DNA of 5,807 nt from Caldifarciminota bacterium (GTDB lineage: Bacteria > Hydrothermota > Tepidihabitantia > Tepidihabitantales > Tepidihabitantaceae): the NCBI GenBank assembly GCA_016935295.1, contig JAFGRF010000117.1:1-5807 (forward strand). The letters are read 5' to 3'. The notes beneath the pieces were generated by a model. That model saw nothing but the letters and a program-made list of their open reading frames with translations. It did not search any database and was not told where the DNA came from. This document shows positions 5,033-5,807 of the stretch, piece after piece. The stretch's first letter is position 1. Each line of letters begins with the position of its first letter. The position numbers and the translations under genes were made by a program.

Positions 5033-5807
5033 TCAAGGCGCCGGACGGCGTCTAGCGGGCTTCAGGAAGATGGCGGAGGCTCGAAGGGATTGGCGATTGG
5101 CGACTGGCGAATTCAGGATGCCTGAGAGTACCGAGCTTGATATCCCGAAGTACGGCTGATAGGACCAGAGGGGATTGAGTCCAAACCCGCAACCTCCATG
5201 GATGCTCACTGGCAGCAGGTGTGCCACTATGAGGTCTGCTCGCAGTTCAGCGCCGACACCGAGGCGGGCACGGGACATTGCAGATTGCAGATTGTAGATT
5301 TCAGATTGCAGATTGGGTGAGGTAAGGCCGAAGTCGGCGAACAGGGCGGCGTTGATGTTCTGCAGGAACAGAGGGCCCGTTCCGATGCCGCGCTCGACCC
5401 ACCAGAGCGGGGTTCGGAACTGGAGCCCGGCCGCGATGACCGAGCGTTCCAGCCCAGACGCTTCGGCGTAGCCCCGGACGCCGAGCAGCCCCGGTTCGTT
5501 GTCCAGCATAAAGGCGTCGGCGGCATCCTGCTCAAATGCGGTGCCTACCGCGAGCTTCGCGCGAAGGCTCCACGTCTGCGGTGCGTGGCCCAAGTACCCA
5601 TACCAGTAGGCAAGTGCCCGTGCCAGGTCTTTATCGGAGAAGAGCGACCGCGACTGCACGTCCGTGTGGAAGCCGAGAACCTGACCGTCAACCGGCGCTA
5701 CACCGAAACGGTACTGGTGAGCGTTCGAGTACGTCCAGTCGAGGTCGGCTCGGGCACTGGTGGAGGAATCGCGTGCGCCCGATACAGTGAAGTCGAGCCA
5801 GCTCGAC
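5033..5807 (-). CDS. Omp85/BamA-like outer-membrane beta-barrel protein (surface antigen), C-terminal 257 residues, partial
   Basis: The frame is open from the right edge (first full codon at 5806-5804) to TGA at 5035-5033, giving 257 residues of the C-terminus. The GTG at 5659 is internal, since the frame continues upstream with barrel-like alternating sequence (ADLDWTYSNAHQYRFGVAP). Residues 109-113 read GVRGY, matching the VRG[FY] signature of the Omp85 barrel loop L6. About 25 residues later comes AAGLQFRTPLWWVERGIGTG, then PLFLQNINAALFADFG, like the '[EQ]-[YF]-R-x-P-L ... F-x-D-x-G' strands of surface antigen/BamA-type barrels. GVGAELRADLIVAHLLPVSIHGG supplies the next strands and PYFGISSSVL the likely last strand. 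Omp85 proteins insert or move other proteins through the outer membrane. Whether POTRA domains or a different N-terminal module precede the barrel cannot be seen. Two oddities are a loop encoded by 7-bp tandem repeats (residues about 164-177) and about 30 extra residues after the expected final strand, also repeat-derived and ending in PARRRPAP. The gene converges on the plus-strand propeller gene. Confidence 0.75.
   Translation of the reverse strand, partial: SSWLDFTVSGARDSSTSARADLDWTYSNAHQYRFGVAPVDGQVLGFHTDVQSRSLFSDKDLARALAYWYGYLGHAPQTWSLRAKLAVGTAFEQDAADAFMLDNEPGLLGVRGYAEASGLERSVIAAGLQFRTPLWWVERGIGTGPLFLQNINAALFADFGLTSPNLQSEIYNLQSAMSRARLGVGAELRADLIVAHLLPVSIHGGCGFGLNPLWSYQPYFGISSSVLSGILNSPVANRQSLRASAIFLKPARRRPAP
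5089..5113. repeat. Heptamer tandem repeat, (ATTGGCG)x3 type
   Basis: On the plus strand ATTGGCG (5089-5095), ATTGGCG (5096-5102) and ACTGGCG (5103-5109) are followed by the partial unit AATT. The array lies in the 3' tail of the barrel gene and encodes NSPVANRQS on the minus strand, past the likely last beta-strand. It shares ATTG and the 7-base period with the array at 5277-5315. Confidence 0.75.
5277..5315. repeat. Heptamer tandem repeat, (ATTGCAG)x5 type
   Basis: On the plus strand five 7-bp units, ATTGCAG, ATTGCAG, ATTGTAG, ATTTCAG and ATTGCAG, run from 5277 to 5311 and are followed by a partial ATTG. The whole is 39 bp, or exactly 13 codons, so the barrel frame is kept. On the minus strand it encodes NLQSEIYNLQSA-type residues, between two predicted beta-strands. 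Heptanucleotide short tandem repeats are known from cyanobacteria and from many environmental genomes; this array has the same form. Confidence 0.85.

Noticed and set aside
5089..5315. CRISPR array
   Set aside because: The repeats are 7 bp and directly adjacent, with no spacers and no cas genes.

Overview
The window is about 60% G+C by eye. It comes from a bacterium with an outer membrane that secretes many modular beta-propeller proteins ending in a FlgD-Ig-like or type-A (Por/T9SS-like) C-terminal domain. This mixture of signal peptide, FG-GAP or Asp-box propeller and a C-terminal domain ending in a short basic tail is common in FCB-group and neighbouring candidate phyla such as WOR-3. That placement is inference from protein style; there is no marker gene here.

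Layout. Positions 1-3283 hold three minus-strand genes in a row. The first is a 108-residue protein that is little more than a signal peptide plus a C-terminal sorting-type domain (2957-3283). Next is a 591-residue seven-repeat FG-GAP/VCBS calcium-binding propeller with an Ig-like and a sorting-type domain (1133-2908). Last is the N-terminal 374 residues of a secreted Asp-box protein that starts with GTG and runs off the left edge (1-1123). The gaps of 48 and 9 bases suggest one operon. Positions 3284-3608 are a divergent control region with a good sigma70-type promoter in each direction (minus: TTGACA-16-TATGAT; plus: TTGACA-17-TAGAAT). A perfect 7-bp inverted repeat covers the plus -35 box. 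The plus promoter places the transcription start at or next to the ATG, so that gene is probably leaderless.

Positions 3609-5012 on the plus strand encode a 467-codon secreted protein with seven repeats of about 53 residues (a second probable seven-bladed propeller) and a sorting-type C-terminus. It is interrupted by one in-frame TGA at codon 106. Positions 5033 to the right edge, on the minus strand, are the 3' end of an Omp85/BamA-like outer-membrane barrel gene carrying two arrays of 7-bp tandem repeats. One array falls in a predicted loop and the other beyond the natural C-terminus. A small hairpin separates the two convergent genes.

Together the genes look like cell-surface or exported proteins of unknown target. 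No enzyme active site, transposase, tRNA, rRNA or CRISPR array is visible. The most interesting points are the lone in-frame TGA followed by a hairpin, the leaderless promoter with its palindrome, the heptamer arrays inside a membrane-protein gene, and the 'naked' sorting-domain gene.
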